This document shows positions 60,294 to 64,000 of a DNA stretch of 64,000 nucleotides, in pieces. Positions within the stretch are counted from its first letter, which is position 1, and each line of letters begins with the position of its first letter. The notes beneath the pieces are model-generated. The model saw only the letters and a list, made by a program, of their open reading frames with translations, made no database searches and was not told the DNA's origin. Origin of the DNA: Ehretia macrophylla. Taxonomy: Eukaryota; Streptophyta; Magnoliopsida; Boraginales; Ehretiaceae. Both the position numbers and the translations under genes were made by a program. The stretch covers positions 22,517,425-22,581,424 of the forward strand of contig CM075771.1 of the NCBI GenBank assembly GCA_037974665.1. The letters are read 5' to 3'.

Positions 60294-63200
60294 TTATAAA
60301 CCTCGACCAAAATCTTCATTAATGCAAGTCGGATTGCATGGAAAAGGACAATCAATGTGTTTATCCACTCCACGGTTGAAGTACCAGTCGCCTACAGACT
60401 CTGCAATAGTCTGCTCAAATACAGAGATTCATGGTTATTATTAGATATCCTTCAAATGGCAGAAGAGAACATTTTGGAAAAGCTAGATCATGCAACAATA
60501 AATGAAAGATCATATTAGCCAAATACTAGGAAGCAGAGGCATGTGCAATTCAACGAGTAGGAAAATCAATGTGCAAAGCAGGTGAGGCAGATGTCCAACA
60601 GACATTTAAAGCCACTAGTTAAAGTCTGCATGCTTTTCAGGCATAGTAGTTCTCGTCATGGTAGAGGATTAACATCAAAAGAGGGCATTTTGCCCCACCC
60701 CCACCAGAACCCCAACCCCAACCCCAACCCCAACCCCAAAAAACAAAAAAAACAAAAACCCAAAAACAAAAGAATAAAAAGGGGTAAAATATATGTATAA
60801 ATATATATATAGAGAGAGAAAGAACTGCAGGGTAAACAATTTCATGCTTTAGAAAGGTCAATATTTCTTTTGGTTCTACTATATTCCATTTCTGCTAGTA
60901 ACATAAACAATGGAAGACAGATACTCATATCAATGACATGTGACAAGGTGAAGTTGATCTTTTACTTGTGGCTCAGATGTATATACACAAACAAGCAGAC
61001 GAGCATGTATATCCATACATACATACATATATAGGTAGAGTGAGAGAGAGAGAGAGAGAGCAATTATTTTTCCCACCAAGGTACAAGTTGACTCACTTTG
61101 TTGTTGATTCTTGGAGAACGAGGAGAATGCCAGGTCTCAGTCTTCCATGTCTGGCAATGAACAAAGCAAGAATTTATAAACATGCCTGCTTCCTTATTTT
61201 GCTGGAATTCACTCAGTGTCTCGAGCAATTTATCTCGGAAACCTGCACTCAGAAGCACGTTGTCGGAAAAACTTAAAGACTCATGATGTGTATGTTCGTT
61301 CAAGATTAAGACTTCCACAAAGAAATCTACTTCAAAGCTCTGATACTGGCTAGGTCATTCTATCCTATAGAGCAAAATATGTCATCTTCTAGATCAATCA
61401 ACCCAAATAATTTTTTTCTCTATGGCTGTAGAGCACCGGTCAAGACATCAATATTGTTAGGCAAATAATTCTCATGGGTTAGCCATGCTAAAGACCTACA
61501 TTTATTTTTCAGCAAGAATATAAGTGAAACAGTGTCTTTCTGTAGGAACATTTTATTTTACGCCCAACTTATATAGTAAAGCTGGTGAAAATTTGTTAAG
61601 TGTCGCATGGTTAGGGCATAAATCATCACCTTGTAATACTTTGAGCTGATCGGGATTACAGTTGTGAATATTCATCTTGCACCTGAGCCAGCTGGCATTA
61701 GGATCTGATGCATCAGGTACCAAAATATTTTGTATCTGAAAATATTATTTGCAAATTAAAAAAACGCTACAGATATTACACATATAAAACTCGAATATGG
61801 AACATGTATTAAATGAACAAATCACCTGCCACCAGTCATATGCTGAATTGGCAAGGAAGATTGGGGTCTTCATATATCTAATAAATTCTTGGGGGAAAAA
61901 ACACTGACATTGAGGATTAGGAGAGATCGTGATAAATGAATTTACAAAATGAAAAATCCATCTGCAAAATTGAAAGCAAACACATGGTCTACCTTGTGAG
62001 ATTCCACTTTTGAAAGGCAATCCTTGTTTAAGCTGGATGCAACCCCCTGAAACCATGAAACAGTAAGAATTGATATAATTATCAATCACAAGGAAATTTT
62101 AACACAAACACATACAGAGGAGAAACATAAACAAGTTTAAAGTACAAACAGATGCATGGATTACAGGTTGATGATGACCAACTAACCAGAGCATTACAGT
62201 CTAGAGTTCCATTGATGAAAACTTCTACACTGCTATCAGTCTTAACAAAGATGCCGTGACTAGTGCCATTCAGAAGAAGGGAAGAAGTCTTCCTGAATCC
62301 TTTTCTCTATAACATATACTATTTTAACCTTCTTCCCCAATACTTCCAATCAGAATTAACTGAAAATGTTCTCATGCAGGAAATTAGAACTCGAGTAGAA
62401 TGAGCACTTTAAGCACACGGAGTCATTTCACCTCAACTATATCTGGACAAGTGGCTAATAAACACTCAAAATTTATAGAGGAAGCTCTCCTCATTTGGAT
62501 GGCTTGTGTTCTGCCATCTATTTACATATCAAACATTAAGTATACTGGCATTGAAACAAATCATAAGATGCAGATACCATTTTCCCATTCATTAATACAT
62601 CATAAATTCCATAGTTCAAAAACCAAAAATCCAAAACTTGTTAACTGCTTCTTAGGCTACTCTTGCATTTAAATGGCCACAGGGGAAGATATTTATATAA
62701 GAAAAGAAGACAAACACATGCTTAAGCTACTCTTGCATCCAATGACCATAGGGGCAATAGCTCCTTAACTCCTCAACTCTGTAACTCACTTGAACTGTTT
62801 TCAATAACCCCCTCTAGAGGAATGTTGATCAATACATCCTTTATTCCATTCCATCCTTCGCCAAGAATTGCGGAATATTAATAGATAAAAAATTATAAAC
62901 AGCATGCGCATAAAACAATATTATTCTTATGTAAATATAATATATGCATGTTCAAAAGACAAATTACACATATTTAACCCTGGTATGACTAGTAAGGAGA
63001 CATAAACACAGCTACAAAGTTTCAGGCACCTGAAGGCGAACAACATTATGATAAAAGTTTTCTATGGAGTGCTGTCCAGCTATATCTTTCCTGAAAAGAC
63101 CACATAAACAAAAGTTACCAAGATGTAAAAAATTTAGCATTGATTCCAGATGTACCTAAGAAGACTTCTCAACATCATAACAAAGAAAAGTGTCGATGTG

Positions 63201-63647
63201 CAGAACTTGATGGCAAAAGATTTACTATTGGAAAAAGCACCATTGAACTGAAAAATGATGAATGAAAAATAGAGAATGAAGTGCAGCAAATGAGATTATC
63301 CTTCACATGTAATGAACTCTTGTCTTGCTATGCAAGCTTCTTCACTTAAAAAGGGTATCATGGACATAAATACCTGATTTAATCTATCTCATGCAGGCAT
63401 GCATTTGCACTGTCAAGAGACCAGTATATATTATGTTTTTGTGACAAAAAATTAATCTCTAAAATCCATATATGAGAAAGCATGGCAACTTCTTTCCTGT
63501 TTTAGTTTTGGAAAATGTGGAAGTTTTTTTTTCTTCTTTGGGTGAGATTATGTGGAAGCTCAGTGTTACAATATTGTTCCCAATATTATTCTATGAAATT
63601 ATTGGTTGGGAGCAATTTCTACAAATGTAAACACTTAAGTCCCAATA

Positions 63648-63687
<40 letters not shown>

Positions 63688-63864
63688 CGAACAAACAAAC
63701 AAACAAACAAATAGCAACCATAATGATGAAGAAACATACTCGTTGAGGAAAAAACCCCCATCAGAAAGACACTTGACCGTAGCATCCTTAGGCAAAATCT
63801 CTTGAAAACTATCACAGTGTATGAGAATCCCTAAACCTCCAGCAGAGCATCCTGTAAGAAGAGC
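60294..63864 (-). CDS. Pectin acetylesterase (CE13, Notum-like), 3' part
   Basis: Seven exons on the minus strand: 63864..63740, 63090..63030, 62046..61993, 61903..61826, 61735..61630, 61242..61097 and 60410..60294 (TAA), encoding the last 228 residues. The 5' exons, with the signal peptide, lie past the right edge. Pectin acetylesterases remove acetyl groups from pectin in the cell wall. The catalytic Ser lies in [20 protein letters not shown], the Asp in [14 protein letters not shown] and the His in [20 protein letters not shown], so the Ser-Asp-His triad is complete. Other family marks are [54 protein letters not shown] and [17 protein letters not shown]. All exons join in phase. Introns carry (GA)n repeats. 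The upstream exon was not found in the last 136 bases. Confidence 0.94.
60700..60739. repeat. (CCCCAA)n simple repeat
   Basis: Five AACCCC units in a row follow two CCCCCACC-like stretches, then an A-rich tract. It resembles a ciliate-type telomere unit but not the plant CCCTAAA unit, and is best read as a simple repeat in the first esterase intron counted from the 3' end. Confidence 0.75.
61038..61060. repeat. (GA)n microsatellite
   Basis: A GA dinucleotide run in the last intron of the pectin acetylesterase gene. Confidence 0.85.
63650..63714. repeat. (GA)n and (AAAC)n microsatellites
   Basis: A GA run of about 30 bases followed ten bases later by six CAAA units, inside an intron of the pectin acetylesterase gene. 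Confidence 0.9.
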
Positions 63865-64000
63865 CTGTGAAATTATATAGAGTTCGGTAAGAAGCTGCAA
63901 TTGATCTCAAAAAGAAACTGTGACAACCAAAAAGAAAGTGTACCAGAACCTGACAAAAGAAGAGCAGTGAATCAGATGAAACAAAGTCTTTTGAGGTATT

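Noticed and set aside
60700..60739. Interstitial telomere repeat
   Set aside because: The unit is CCCCAA, not the plant CCCTAAA, and it is short and lies in an intron; a simple repeat is the better reading.
63946..63951. A 6-base in-frame stretch (GTTCTG) between a TTTTGTCAG acceptor and a GTACAC donor, upstream of the first visible esterase exon
   Set aside because: It would insert Val-Leu just before the catalytic-Ser segment, which I cannot match to known pectin acetylesterases; the true upstream exon is probably past the right edge.
1..64000. CRISPR arrays, bacterial operons or organelle DNA inserts
   Set aside because: No regularly spaced repeats of CRISPR type, no operon-like gene packing, and both tRNA genes are of nuclear type; no organelle gene was recognised.

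Overview
The window is nuclear DNA from a flowering plant, most likely a eudicot. It is AT-rich, its genes carry many short introns with GT...AG borders, its tRNA genes are of the eukaryotic nuclear type, and its gene families (AS1/PHAN, MAIN-like plant mobile domain, MYB3R, kinesin-10, type 2 metallothionein, POL/PLL PP2C, pectin acetylesterase) are those of plants. Species cannot be named from the sequence. All exon models were built by hand from splice sites, phase and family similarity. Each complete model closes in frame.

Layout. 1-883 (-): first two exons of an RLCK-VII receptor-like cytoplasmic kinase, running off the left edge. 0.9-10.6 kb: gene-poor, with two abutting TIR elements flanked by TAA, a long fold-back element and a G-tract/C-tract region. 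10.6-13.4 kb (+): ASYMMETRIC LEAVES1/PHANTASTICA, with a 5'UTR intron that contains an antisense tRNA-Phe(GAA)-like gene. 14.3-16.7 kb (-): a MAIN-LIKE 2 type plant mobile domain gene, convergent with AS1, with a 3.2-kb 5'UTR intron. 21.0-22.1 kb: 5'-truncated LINE. 22.8-25.6 kb (-): six-exon gene with an MBD-like domain. 28.7-32.8 kb (-): three-repeat MYB (MYB3R). 35.4-39.5 kb (+): kinesin-10 with a C-terminal helix-hairpin-helix. 40.6-41.1 kb (-): type 2 metallothionein. 45.0 kb (-): tRNA-Lys(CTT). 48.3-50.5 kb: solo Copia-type LTR with a nested hAT element. 51.5-53.8 kb: two Tourist-like MITEs. 54.4-56.8 kb (+): POLTERGEIST-LIKE PP2C. 60.3-63.9 kb (-): 3' part of a pectin acetylesterase, running off the right edge.

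How the genes relate. As I recall the Arabidopsis map, the order MYB3R - kinesin - MT2 - PLL - pectin acetylesterase, with an RLCK nearby, matches two duplicated Arabidopsis segments (around At5g02290-At5g02400 and At3g09370-At3g09410). MYB3R and the kinesin are head to head. The kinesin upstream region carries two MSA-like AACGG elements, the site type that MYB3R proteins bind in G2/M genes. The MYB3R gene has its own AACGG cluster and an E2F-like site, which suggests a local cell-cycle control pair. The remaining genes appear independently regulated.

No wholly new system is evident. The most interesting items are the MYB3R/kinesin regulatory pair, the tRNA-Phe-like locus with a satellite B-box inside the AS1 leader intron, an overlapping uORF at AS1, an unidentified coding fragment at 47.9 kb, and several transposon insertions whose target duplications can be read directly.
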